This document shows, piece after piece, positions 1 through 6,856 of a stretch of 12,261 nt of DNA. Below the pieces are notes generated by a model. That model worked only from the letters and a program-made list of their open reading frames with translations. It ran no database searches and was not told the DNA's origin. The stretch's first letter is position 1, and each line of letters begins with the position of its first letter. This stretch comes from an uncultured Flavobacteriaceae bacterium (GTDB lineage Bacteria > Bacteroidota > Bacteroidia > Flavobacteriales > Flavobacteriaceae), in the NCBI GenBank assembly GCA_937773465.1, contig CALJVK010000022.1, positions 1 to 12,261 on the forward strand, in the 5' to 3' direction. Both the position numbers and the translations under genes were made by a program.

Positions 1-445
1 TAACTTCATAAGTTGACCAAATTGTACAACCACTTATGCAACTCCAGAAAATATTATCAAAAGTTTGTTTATTAAACATCCATTGTTTTCCGGACTTATC
101 AAGCTTATTGGAATTATATTGATACCTATCTTCTTGAGATCTAAAAATAAATAAACGCAGATGAAGTAATCCAGCAATTAAAAGTAATATGAATAAATTT
201 CTAAATAAAACAATCGATATCCAAGAGATATTGAATGTGGAACAATCTGATAGTGGTGGTGAAAGATAGTACCATGAAATAAAGGCCAAAAGAAAATATA
301 ATGCATTCCATGGTAAAAAAAAACCAGGAATATGGAAAAATAATTTAAAAATCTTTTTTAAATTTACTGGCCATTTAAAAATTGGCTGATATTCAATTTT
401 TTCAACTGGTTTCCAATAACCTCTTTTATCTCTTTTTTTTTCCAT
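1..445 (-). CDS. Fatty acid hydroxylase / sterol desaturase-like membrane protein, 5' part (runs off the left edge)
   Basis: I translated this by hand: an open frame of 148 codons runs from ATG at 445 down to the window edge without a stop. The N-terminus (MEKKRDKRGYW) leads into an aromatic W-P motif (IFKWPVNLKK), then two hydrophobic stretches around residues 44-65 and 75-95, then DRYQYN and GKQWMFNKQT. It aligns nearly end to end, with only small gaps, with the N-terminal half of the protein at 11250-12255, sharing WISI.L.RN, YN..KL..GKQW.F..QT and the W-P motif, so the two are paralogs. The HxxxH that the right-hand copy has at residues 102-106 reads HLRLF here, so the second His is missing. 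The catalytic His boxes would lie outside the window. The family uses a di-iron centre in the membrane to hydroxylate or desaturate lipids; the substrate here is unknown. It diverges from the dioxygenase gene at 494. Confidence 0.85.
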   Translation of the reverse strand, partial: MEKKRDKRGYWKPVEKIEYQPIFKWPVNLKKIFKLFFHIPGFFLPWNALYFLLAFISWYYLSPPLSDCSTFNISWISIVLFRNLFILLLIAGLLHLRLFIFRSQEDRYQYNSNKLDKSGKQWMFNKQTFDNIFWSCISGCTIWSTYEV

Positions 446-450
446 AATTT

Positions 451-479
451 TGTATATAAATAATTATTTTATATGTAAA
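451..479 (-). promoter_or_regulatory. Possible promoter of the left-edge desaturase-like gene, near-leaderless
   Basis: On the minus strand TTTACA (474-479) is followed after 17 nt by TATACA (451-456), which ends 5 nt before the ATG at 445. Transcription would start at or next to the start codon, which fits the lack of a Shine-Dalgarno sequence. The region is almost pure A/T, so chance matches are likely. I could not find a comparably good promoter for the divergent gene at 494 in the 48-bp gap. Confidence 0.25.
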
Positions 480-493
480 TATATTATTTTTAT

Positions 494-1351
494 ATGAGTA
501 AATTAAAGGAATTAAAAAATAATGGATGCTGTGTAATTGAGAATGCTTTATCAGCTAATTTAATTAGTAAATGTATAAACTTTTCTGAGAAGGCGCTAAG
601 TAATTTATCTCAAGAGCATAGAGAGAAAAATAAATCTCAAGGAAGTATGATTCACCTTGCAGACCATCCAAATTTCAGTGAATTAATAGCCTCAGATGAT
701 TTACTAAATGCACTTAATAATAATTTTGATTTTACAGATCTTAGATTTAGCTCTGGTTATTTAATAAGTAAACCACCTAAAAGTCCTCCACTTTTTTGGC
801 ATCAGGATTGGTGGGGGTGGGAACATAAATCATCATACACTGATTTTATGCATCAAATTTTCGTAATGATTTATCTTACTGATACAACTAGAGAGAATGG
901 ATGTTTAAAATATCTCTCAGGATCACATAGAAAACAACATAAATTTCATGATAGTAAAAATGCCCACTCTGAAGAACTCGCAAGAGTTGATAATCCTGAT
1001 GACCCTTTATTTAATAATGAGGAAAATGAAATTGATGTAACAACTAAACTCGGCGATATAGTAGTTGGTGATGCAAGAGTGTTACATGCTGCTAATAAAA
1101 ATAATTCAGATAATAAAAGATCTTTAATAACTCTTTGGTTTCATCCTCATTATAATAAGATGACTGATGAAATGAGATCTAGAATTTATCATCTTTATAT
1201 AAGGAAAGAAGATGGAGAAGTGGAAACTGATGTAGGTGGTATATCTCCTTTAAACTGGAAGGATGAACATAAAAATAAAATAAATTTTTTAGCACCTAAT
1301 ATAGAAACTGCCCCACCCACACCTTGGCAAAGAAAACCAAATTGGAATTAA
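494..1351 (+). CDS. Phytanoyl-CoA dioxygenase (PhyH) family Fe(II)/2-oxoglutarate oxygenase
   Basis: This 285-residue soluble protein shows the PhyH facial triad. H103-x-D105 sits in FWHQDWWGWE and the distal His is H198 in VGDARVLHAA. R209 in KRSLITLWFH is placed to bind the 2-oxoglutarate carboxylate. The segment VMIYLTDTTRENGCLKYLSG is the typical core strand plus the 'NG.L..PGSH'-like turn (residues 124-145). Length and motif spacing are normal for the family. Such enzymes hydroxylate small molecules or acyl chains using O2 and 2-oxoglutarate, and the substrate cannot be read from sequence. The ATG at 494 has no Shine-Dalgarno sequence. The gene is convergent with the importer operon, with 2 bp between the stop codons. 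It lies between a lipid-type hydroxylase and a sugar importer, so context does not settle its role. Confidence 0.85.
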   Translation: MSKLKELKNNGCCVIENALSANLISKCINFSEKALSNLSQEHREKNKSQGSMIHLADHPNFSELIASDDLLNALNNNFDFTDLRFSSGYLISKPPKSPPLFWHQDWWGWEHKSSYTDFMHQIFVMIYLTDTTRENGCLKYLSGSHRKQHKFHDSKNAHSEELARVDNPDDPLFNNEENEIDVTTKLGDIVVGDARVLHAANKNNSDNKRSLITLWFHPHYNKMTDEMRSRIYHLYIRKEDGEVETDVGGISPLNWKDEHKNKINFLAPNIETAPPTPWQRKPNWN

Positions 1352-1353
1352 TA

Positions 1354-2181
1354 TTATTTTACAGCTCCTAAAGTTAAACCTCTAACTAAGTTTTTTTGAA
1401 AAATTATTAATAAAGTCATTGGTAAAATTGAAGCAAGAGTTGCCCCAGCTGTTATATAGCCCCATAATATTTGTCGTTCAGTTATAAATCTAGCAACTCC
1501 GACAGGCGCAGTAATAGCTTCTTTTCTTGTAAAAATATAAGCTATTAAAAATTCATTCCATGACATAATAAAACAAAAAACGAGAGTAGCGAAAATTCCT
1601 GGTCGAATTAAAGGTACTATTATTTTAAAAATAACACCCGTAGTAGAACAACCTTCAACAAAAGCACTTTCATCTATTTCCTTTGGTATTTCATCCATAA
1701 ATGATTTTATCATCCAAATAGCAAAGGGAAGATTTATTATTATATACAATATTGGAAGTGCAATAAAAGTATCAACTAAGCTCAATTTAGAGAAAATTAT
1801 AAATAAAGGAATGGCACCAACTATAGGTGGTATCATTCTAATACTTAAGAACCACATAAGTAAATTTATACCTCCAGTTTTGTATCTGGACATACTGTAA
1901 GCAGCTGGAAATGCGAGCAAAAGTGTAAATATAGCATTAAGAGTAGAGGCTATAGCAGAATTAAGAATTTTTTTTAAAAATCCAGAGTCATCACTGAGAA
2001 TGTACCAATAATTTTCAAGAGATATAGAAAAAAACCATTTTGGAGGAATTGCAAAAATATCTACAGTATTTTTTAAAGAAGTAACAACCATCCAATAAAT
2101 AGGAAACATAAAAAAAATAAAAAACACTACAAGTAATGAAACTCTTAATATTAATTCAATTCTAGAAATCTTGCCTATCAT
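1354..2181 (-). CDS. Carbohydrate ABC transporter permease, MalG/UgpE type (CUT1)
   Basis: The 275-residue inner-membrane protein has about six hydrophobic segments, starting with a strong one at residues 11-32. The cytoplasmic EAA loop at about 170-195 reads DESAFVEGCS followed by IIVPLIRPG. This is a slightly degenerate form of the usual EAA---DGA sequence that contacts the ATPase, with the key Gly kept at 177. The MIPPI motif, the WNEF after the EAA loop, and the ending GLTLGAVK are typical of MalG-like permeases. The start ATG overlaps the stop of the upstream permease by 4 bp (ATGA), so the two are translationally coupled and form one heterodimeric channel. It is the last gene of the operon. 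No ATPase gene follows; the next gene is convergent. Confidence 0.93.
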   Translation of the reverse strand: MIGKISRIELILRVSLLVVFFIFFMFPIYWMVVTSLKNTVDIFAIPPKWFFSISLENYWYILSDDSGFLKKILNSAIASTLNAIFTLLLAFPAAYSMSRYKTGGINLLMWFLSIRMIPPIVGAIPLFIIFSKLSLVDTFIALPILYIIINLPFAIWMIKSFMDEIPKEIDESAFVEGCSTTGVIFKIIVPLIRPGIFATLVFCFIMSWNEFLIAYIFTRKEAITAPVGVARFITERQILWGYITAGATLASILPMTLLIIFQKNLVRGLTLGAVK

Positions 2182-3080
2182 TCTCTCTCAAGCATTTTTT
2201 TCATAATTCTTACTAAAATAAGTGCAAATATTGTTGCCATTATAATCATAATTACAGACATTGCCCCAGCTAAACCCAGCTGATTTTGATAAAACGCAGT
2301 TTTCCAAATATTATACCCTAAAACATAAGTGCTACCTCCTGGCCCACCCCTTGTTACAATATAAATAATATCAAAAGCTTTAAAAGCATCTAGAGTTCTA
2401 AATAGAAGTGCAACTGTAAAAATAGGTGCAATAGATGGAAAAGTTACATGTCTAAAAATTTGAAATCTATTTGCTCCATCAACAGTTGCAGCTTCGATTG
2501 GAGTTATGTCTACACTATCTAGTCCAGCTTTTATTATTAATGTTGTAAATGGTGTCCATTGCCAAGTATCAATTATAACTACAGACCAAAATGCATTTTG
2601 AGGAGTTCCTAACCAATTAACTGCTCCTATCCCAACACTTTCAAAAAGATAGTTTAAAATTCCCAAGTCATAATTAAACATAAATTTCCATATTAAACCT
2701 ACGACTACAGGAGAAATAAAAACTGGTATCATAAAAGGTAATGTAAAATAATTTGTGATTCTGGTTTTAGTAGATAATAAAATAGCCAATAATGTTCCGA
2801 GACAAATTTGAATACTTACACCTACAAACATTAAATTTATAGTTACTTGAAGTGACTCTATAAAAGTAGGGTCTTGAAATAAGTATGTAAACTGGCCAAT
2901 GCCTAAAAAAATTCTTGGCAGTGTTGGTGAAATTGGCCAAATGTGAAAACTGACATATAATAAATATATAAATGGATAAATAGTTAGTAAAAGCAGAGTA
3001 AGAACTGCAGGGATAACCATATAAAGCGGATAATTTCTTATCCGCTTTATGTTAAAAATGTTTATTAATTTATTTTTCAA
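2178..3080 (-). CDS. Carbohydrate ABC transporter permease, MalF/UgpA type (CUT1)
   Basis: This is the 300-residue partner permease of the importer. The first membrane segment begins near residue 21 (MVIPAVLTLLLLTIYPFIYL). The EAA loop is canonical, EAATVDGAN at about 196-204, followed by FRHVTFPSIAP. FDIIYIVTRGGPGGST near 237-251 is typical of MalF/UgpA proteins. The assigned start is TTG at 3080, 5 nt after the binding-protein stop, with no Shine-Dalgarno sequence. The only early in-frame ATG (3020, residue 21) would remove the basic cytoplasmic N-terminus but still keep all membrane segments. Residues 11-20 are encoded by a perfect 13-bp hairpin with unusually GC-rich codons (CGG, CCG), so the true start is uncertain. 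The substrate is probably a mono- or oligosaccharide or related polyol. Confidence 0.92.
   Translation of the reverse strand: MKNKLINIFNIKRIRNYPLYMVIPAVLTLLLLTIYPFIYLLYVSFHIWPISPTLPRIFLGIGQFTYLFQDPTFIESLQVTINLMFVGVSIQICLGTLLAILLSTKTRITNYFTLPFMIPVFISPVVVGLIWKFMFNYDLGILNYLFESVGIGAVNWLGTPQNAFWSVVIIDTWQWTPFTTLIIKAGLDSVDITPIEAATVDGANRFQIFRHVTFPSIAPIFTVALLFRTLDAFKAFDIIYIVTRGGPGGSTYVLGYNIWKTAFYQNQLGLAGAMSVIMIIMATIFALILVRIMKKMLERE
3021..3050 (-). promoter_or_regulatory. Perfect 13-bp RNA hairpin with GAAA tetraloop between binding-protein and permease genes
   Basis: In the mRNA (minus) direction ATAAAGCGGATAA pairs perfectly with TTATCCGCTTTAT around a 4-nt GAAA loop, a GNRA-type tetraloop. It lies 35 nt beyond the binding-protein stop. 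It covers codons 11-20 of the permease as annotated and ends exactly before the in-frame ATG at 3020. There is no U-tract after it, so it is unlikely to be an intrinsic terminator. By analogy with the malE-malF intercistronic region it may protect the upstream mRNA from 3' exonucleases and make the binding protein more abundant than the permeases (inference). Confidence 0.7.
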
Positions 3081-3085
3081 AAAAA

Positions 3086-4456
3086 TTAATTTGGTTTTGG
3101 TCCTGTAGCGCTAGGATTATAACCTCCTCTTTGAGCTTGAACAAAAACTTGTTGAGCACCTTTCAATAAAGTTGACTCAACATCTTCCCCAAGCATAACT
3201 TTATGGAAATATGTCTCCATAGTTTTTTCAATTTCTGGCCAAGGTCTATAAACTCCAAAACCAGTATATCCTTTTAAAATATCCATAAGTAATGGATAGA
3301 ATGGATATTTTTCAACTACTGCTGAATCATTAGCTGTTGAGAATCTTGCAACTGAACCTCCGTTCATAGCAAAATCAACACCTCTGTCTTTTCCAGAAAT
3401 ATATTGAATTAATTGAAAAGCAGCATCTTTATTTTCAGATTGAGAAGATATACCTTGAACCCAACCACCAAGCGCTGAGTAACGACCTTCAGGTCCACCA
3501 GGAGTTGCACAAAATGCAACCTTATCACTTACTGCAGAAGATTCTGGGTCAAGCACATAAGGCATGTAAGCATTCCAGTTTAACGTAAATGCTGCATTAC
3601 CCTGAGCAAATGCAGTGTTTGCTTTATCAAAATCATAATCTAAAGCATCAGGGGGCATATAATCCATTAATTTTTTCATCATTTTAGCAGCAGCCACTGT
3701 TGGTGCTTGATGCATTTTTGGAAATAAATTACCATCTGTCCAAGAGTCTGGAGTTCCAGCCCCATAACCTGAATTCATTGCCATAAAACTTGATAAAAAA
3801 TTACCACCCATTGCCATAGGAAATGCAAGTGGATTCATATCAGGATGATTTGCTTTTATTTTTCCAGCAGCTTCATATAATTCTTCATAAGTTGCAGGAC
3901 AAGAATCATATCCTGCCTCTTCGAACAAATCAGTTCTATACATAGCTAGATAAACATCAAACTTATACGGTAATGCCCATAAGCCTTCAGTATTTGGAGA
4001 ACTTGCCAGTCTATATCTTCCATATACTTCTTGAACTGCCATTGGTATGTCAGCCATATCGAAATTAGGATCAGCTAGTTCACTATTCATGTAAGGCTCC
4101 ATATCATCAACCAGTCCACCTTCAACATAGTTACCACCCCACAGGTAAGCCCAAGTTACTACATCATAACTTCCATTTCCTGCAGCATAGTCTGCTTGGT
4201 GCTTTGCTAAAAGATCAGTCCAAGACTCATCAATTACTTCTACAGTAGCACCAGTGATTTCTTCAAATTCTTTTGCCATTATTTTTGCAGCGTCAGTAGT
4301 AGGACCAGTATGTGAAGTAAGAACTAAAGTAGTTCCACTCCAATCTCTTAACCAGTCAGAACCAGCTGCAAGAGGTGGCAAAGCATTTGCAATACCAAAA
4401 GGTATAAGTAAAGTTACACTCACTACACCATATAATATTTTTCTAATTTTTTTCAT
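3086..4456 (-). CDS. Periplasmic sugar-binding protein of a CUT1 ABC importer (solute-binding family 1)
   Basis: The 456-residue protein starts with a Sec signal peptide: MKKIRK, a hydrophobic core at residues 8-22, then ANA-L with likely cleavage after A25. The mature part has the family-1 layout: TTLVLTSHTGPTTDAAKIMAKEFEEITGATVEVI at its N-terminus, YDVVTWAYLWGGNYVEGGLVDD near 97-118, and a C-terminal lobe with AAFQLIQYISGK. This is the size and order seen in sugar and glycerol-phosphate binders. It captures the substrate in the periplasm and delivers it to the two permeases encoded downstream. It is the first gene of the operon and the only one in the window with a full Shine-Dalgarno sequence. 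Its codons look less AT-rich than its neighbours', fitting high expression. The exact ligand cannot be read. Confidence 0.93.
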   Translation of the reverse strand: MKKIRKILYGVVSVTLLIPFGIANALPPLAAGSDWLRDWSGTTLVLTSHTGPTTDAAKIMAKEFEEITGATVEVIDESWTDLLAKHQADYAAGNGSYDVVTWAYLWGGNYVEGGLVDDMEPYMNSELADPNFDMADIPMAVQEVYGRYRLASSPNTEGLWALPYKFDVYLAMYRTDLFEEAGYDSCPATYEELYEAAGKIKANHPDMNPLAFPMAMGGNFLSSFMAMNSGYGAGTPDSWTDGNLFPKMHQAPTVAAAKMMKKLMDYMPPDALDYDFDKANTAFAQGNAAFTLNWNAYMPYVLDPESSAVSDKVAFCATPGGPEGRYSALGGWVQGISSQSENKDAAFQLIQYISGKDRGVDFAMNGGSVARFSTANDSAVVEKYPFYPLLMDILKGYTGFGVYRPWPEIEKTMETYFHKVMLGEDVESTLLKGAQQVFVQAQRGGYNPSATGPKPN

Positions 4457-4461
4457 TATAA

Positions 4462-4467
4462 CCTCCT
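4462..4467 (-). promoter_or_regulatory. Strong ribosome binding site of the binding-protein gene
   Basis: On the minus strand AGGAGG (within TAAGGAGG) sits 5 nt upstream of the ATG at 4456. It decides this start and is exceptional here, because the other starts in the window lack a clear Shine-Dalgarno match. Confidence 0.85.
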
Positions 4468-4489
4468 TATTTTAATGAAATTAGTAATT

Positions 4490-4517
4490 ATCTTACAGAC
4501 TTTGCAACCCTCTTCAA
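4490..4517 (-). promoter_or_regulatory. Predicted promoter of the importer operon (TTGAAG-N16-TAAGAT)
   Basis: On the minus strand TTGAAG (4512-4517) is followed after exactly 16 nt by TAAGAT (4490-4495), preceded by TG. Transcription would start near 4483 and give a leader of about 27 nt that contains the Shine-Dalgarno sequence. The same hexamer pair and spacing recur before the lactonase gene and uxuA, which raises confidence that it is real. Confidence 0.5.
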
Positions 4518-4609
4518 CATGTATTTAAATATAAAAAATACTTTTATATATAAATAAAAATAATAAATATTCATAAAAATCAATGTTTTCCCCAAATATG
4601 TAGTTTTTT

Positions 4610-4638
4610 TTGAATTATGTTTAAATAACATTTATACA
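4610..4638 (+). promoter_or_regulatory. Possible near-leaderless promoter of the IdnD-type gene
   Basis: TTGAAT (4610-4615) is followed after 17 nt by TATACA (4633-4638), which ends 6 nt before the ATG at 4645. The start of transcription would fall at the start codon, and there is no Shine-Dalgarno sequence. The site is AT-rich and the -10 matches the consensus at only four of six positions. Confidence 0.3.
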
Positions 4639-4644
4639 AAAAAA

Positions 4645-5679
4645 ATGAAAAATTATTATTTTAATACAAATTTAAAATTTTCACTTATAAATGAAAATCA
4701 ACAAAAGAGACTCGATCCTAATCAAATAAGAATAAGCATGAAGAACTGCGGTATATGTGGCTCTGATATTCATTATTTTTTGTATGGTGAAAATGGTGGT
4801 AGAAAAATACAAGAGCCTCTCATACTGGGTCATGAAGCAGCTGGTGAAATATTAGAAGTAGGAAGTAATATAAAAGATTTAAAAGCAAGTGATCGCGTTG
4901 CTATTAACCCTGCTTTGTATTGTAATGATTGTAATTATTGTAAAAGAAAAAAATTTCATTTGTGTGAAAATGTTTTATTTTTTGGAAGTGCAAGTAAAAT
5001 GCCACACACTCAAGGAGCATTTAGAGAGCAGTTTATAGTAGAAAAAAATCAATGTCATTTGTTGGACACCAACACTTCATATGAAGAAGCGGCATTTGCT
5101 GAACCCTTAGCTGTAGCATTGCACGCTTCTCAATTTGTTAATTATAAAGACAATCCAAAGATACTAATTTCTGGGTCCGGTCCTATTGGGCTTTTAATAT
5201 TAAAAATTTTACTTAACCACGTTGAAGAAAAAGATATTTTTTTACTAGATATTAATGACAACGTCCTAAAAAATTCAAAAAAAATTGGAAATATAAATAC
5301 AATAAACATAAGCAATAATATAAGTTTTGTTAAAGATTATATGAATTACTTTGACATTTGTTTTGAGTCTTCAGGGAACACGAATTCAATTAATAACATA
5401 GTGGAGCTAAGTAAAAGGGGCTCAGATATAATTCAAGTTGGGAATATGCCAGGAGGTTTGATTAAGATTAACTATAATAAGGTAATGATTAAAGAGCTCA
5501 AAATTCAGGGATCTTACAGGTTTTCTAGTGAATTTGATAAAGCTGTAAAAAAAATAAATAAAAAAGAATACAATTTTCAAGATATTTTAACCCACAAATT
5601 CAAATTAGATAATTGTGAAGAGGCAATGAAAGTAGCAAGTGATAAAAATAAATCTATTAAAGTTCAGGTTTATAATTAA
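4645..5679 (+). CDS. idnD: L-idonate 5-dehydrogenase-type zinc alcohol dehydrogenase
   Basis: This 344-residue medium-chain dehydrogenase has catalytic-zinc residues C38 (CGICGSD) and H63-E64 (LGHE), with E153 in FAEPLAVALHA. The structural-zinc cysteines are C93, C96, C99 and C107. The NAD(P)-binding Rossmann motif is G177-x-G179-xx-G182. Against E. coli IdnD as I remember it, it shares the IdnD-like segments FFGSA..(M/F)PH..G.F near 112-126 and GS(Y/F)RF(S/T)SEF..AV, plus the ending DK....KVQ, so I assign this subfamily rather than sorbitol or threonine dehydrogenase. IdnD oxidises C5 of L-idonate to 5-keto-D-gluconate; close relatives oxidise L-gulonate or L-galactonate, so the exact substrate is open. 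The gene diverges from the importer operon and overlaps the end of the convergent Gfo/Idh gene by 4 bp. Confidence 0.82.
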   Translation: MKNYYFNTNLKFSLINENQQKRLDPNQIRISMKNCGICGSDIHYFLYGENGGRKIQEPLILGHEAAGEILEVGSNIKDLKASDRVAINPALYCNDCNYCKRKKFHLCENVLFFGSASKMPHTQGAFREQFIVEKNQCHLLDTNTSYEEAAFAEPLAVALHASQFVNYKDNPKILISGSGPIGLLILKILLNHVEEKDIFLLDINDNVLKNSKKIGNINTINISNNISFVKDYMNYFDICFESSGNTNSINNIVELSKRGSDIIQVGNMPGGLIKINYNKVMIKELKIQGSYRFSSEFDKAVKKINKKEYNFQDILTHKFKLDNCEEAMKVASDKNKSIKVQVYN

Positions 5680-6731
5680 TCTTTAATTTTAAAAAAATTT
5701 TCTTGAGATTTCATTAAAGCATCTATTAATCTCATAGTTTCAATAGTATCTTCAACAGAAGTTTCTAATACATCATCCTCATTAAAAATAAATCTCTGTA
5801 AATTTGACATTGTGCCCTCGAATGCATCAGGAAACCAATTACCATTAAGCTTTATCTCTTCCCATTCACTATTTTTAGTTTTTATTTCAAATCGATCTTT
5901 TTCAAAATTGGGATAATTTAACATTGAGCCTAATGTTATATATACAACTCCATCTGTACCTTCTACTTTCACAGTAGCATCTTGCTTTTCTTTACCAAAT
6001 TGATAACAATGATTTAATGACAAAGCACATCTTAAATCTTTAGAATATTTAAGAATGGCTGTAGTTTTACTATCTGATAAATTGGGATATTTTGGATGTG
6101 AATTTGAGTATGCAAAAACTGCTTCTGGCATTCCAAAGATTGATCGTATTAAGTCAAAATAATGAATTGAATTATAAGGTATCTCAACTCTATCTAGCTT
6201 CTCTAAAAAAGGCCACAAATGCCATGGTAGAAAATATGAATAATGAAAATCAATATCAATAACTTTACCAAGTAAACCTTTATTAATTACATCTTTTAAG
6301 CAAAGCATCATAGGGCTGAAACGAAGTTGAAAATTTAAAGCTGCTGTGATATTTTTTTGCCTACAGACATTTAAAATTTCTTCAGCATCTTTAAGATTTG
6401 AGCCCATTGGTTTTTGGAGTAAGGCGTATGAATTTTTTGGTAATTTTTTTACAACAGATAAAAGTTTATCAGCTGGAACTGCTATATCAAAAACTACACT
6501 ATCATTACTTATTGCATCATCAATATTATTATAAACATTAGGAATATTAAAATCATTTGATAAACTATTAGCAGTTTCCATATTTAAATCATAAACACCT
6601 TCAATTTTAAAATTTAATTTTTTGTATGAAGGAATATGAGCATTGCGTATTATGCCCCCAGCTCCAATAAATATAATAGGAAGACTTTTTGAGGGAACTT
6701 CCCATTTTTGTCGAAGTATTACATCACTCAT
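5676..6731 (-). CDS. Gfo/Idh/MocA-family NAD(P)-dependent oxidoreductase
   Basis: The 351-residue protein has an N-terminal Rossmann fold with GAGGI at 23-27 (PIIFIGAGGIIRNAHIPSY) and an acidic strand end, VYDLN, at 46-50. The sheet-type C-terminal domain carries the active-site pair H190 and D193 (YNSIHYFDLIR). The family's EKP motif reads QKP (LLQKP, 106-108): the catalytic Lys is kept and the Glu is replaced. Members oxidise or reduce hydroxyls of sugars, inositols and their derivatives, often giving a lactone or keto sugar. Because lactonase and idonate-type genes adjoin it, oxidation of an imported sugar is likely (inference). The gene starts 125 bp from the divergent lactonase gene. I saw no exact copy of the TTGAA-N16-TAAGAT promoter before it. 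Confidence 0.85.
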   Translation of the reverse strand: MSDVILRQKWEVPSKSLPIIFIGAGGIIRNAHIPSYKKLNFKIEGVYDLNMETANSLSNDFNIPNVYNNIDDAISNDSVVFDIAVPADKLLSVVKKLPKNSYALLQKPMGSNLKDAEEILNVCRQKNITAALNFQLRFSPMMLCLKDVINKGLLGKVIDIDFHYSYFLPWHLWPFLEKLDRVEIPYNSIHYFDLIRSIFGMPEAVFAYSNSHPKYPNLSDSKTTAILKYSKDLRCALSLNHCYQFGKEKQDATVKVEGTDGVVYITLGSMLNYPNFEKDRFEIKTKNSEWEEIKLNGNWFPDAFEGTMSNLQRFIFNEDDVLETSVEDTIETMRLIDALMKSQENFFKIKD

Positions 6732-6800
6732 ATTGCTTAATATTCTCTCATAATTTCAAACTTTATTCAATAATGAATAATATAATTTTGCATGTAAATA

Positions 6801-6821
6801 TAAATTTTATATATAAATTTA
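6801..6821. repeat. Inverted repeat in the Gfo/Idh-lactonase divergent gap, possible operator
   Basis: TAAATTT (6801-6807) and AAATTTA (6815-6821) form perfect 7-bp arms around TATATAT. The right arm ends directly at the predicted -35 box of the lactonase promoter (6822). The inner 14-mer TTTTATATATAAAT (6805-6818) also occurs at 4542-4555 in the other divergent gap. It could be a regulator site, but such AT-only symmetry arises easily in DNA of this composition. Confidence 0.25.
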
Positions 6822-6849
6822 TTGAAACTATTTAGGAAGCGTGTAAGAT
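6822..6849 (+). promoter_or_regulatory. Predicted near-leaderless promoter of the lactonase-SDR operon (TTGAAA-N16-TAAGAT)
   Basis: TTGAAA (6822-6827), a 16-nt spacer, and TAAGAT (6844-6849) preceded by TG. The -10 box ends 7 nt before the ATG at 6857, so the transcript would begin at or next to the start codon. This is the same hexamer pair and spacing as for the importer operon and uxuA. Confidence 0.5.
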
Positions 6850-6856
6850 ATTTTGA

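Noticed and set aside
3021..3050. Intrinsic terminator reading of the hairpin
   Set aside because: In the mRNA direction no U-tract follows the stem and the operon continues into two permease genes.
4254..4475. Open frame on the plus strand opposite the binding-protein gene
   Set aside because: It is antisense to the signal-peptide region of a clearly coding gene, shows no family resemblance and overlaps that gene's ribosome binding site.
5660..5705. Possible terminator at the convergent ends of the IdnD-type and Gfo/Idh genes
   Set aside because: There are A and T runs but no GC-containing stem; the symmetry is only AT composition.
6346..6534. Short plus-strand open frame inside the Gfo/Idh gene
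   Set aside because: It lies wholly within the Rossmann domain of a well-supported minus-strand gene and has no recognisable protein features.
6732..6790. Copy of the TTGAA-N16-TAAGAT promoter before the Gfo/Idh gene
   Set aside because: TTGAAA is present on the minus strand but the nearest TAAG sequence is at a 14-nt spacing and reads TAAGCA, so it does not meet the pattern.
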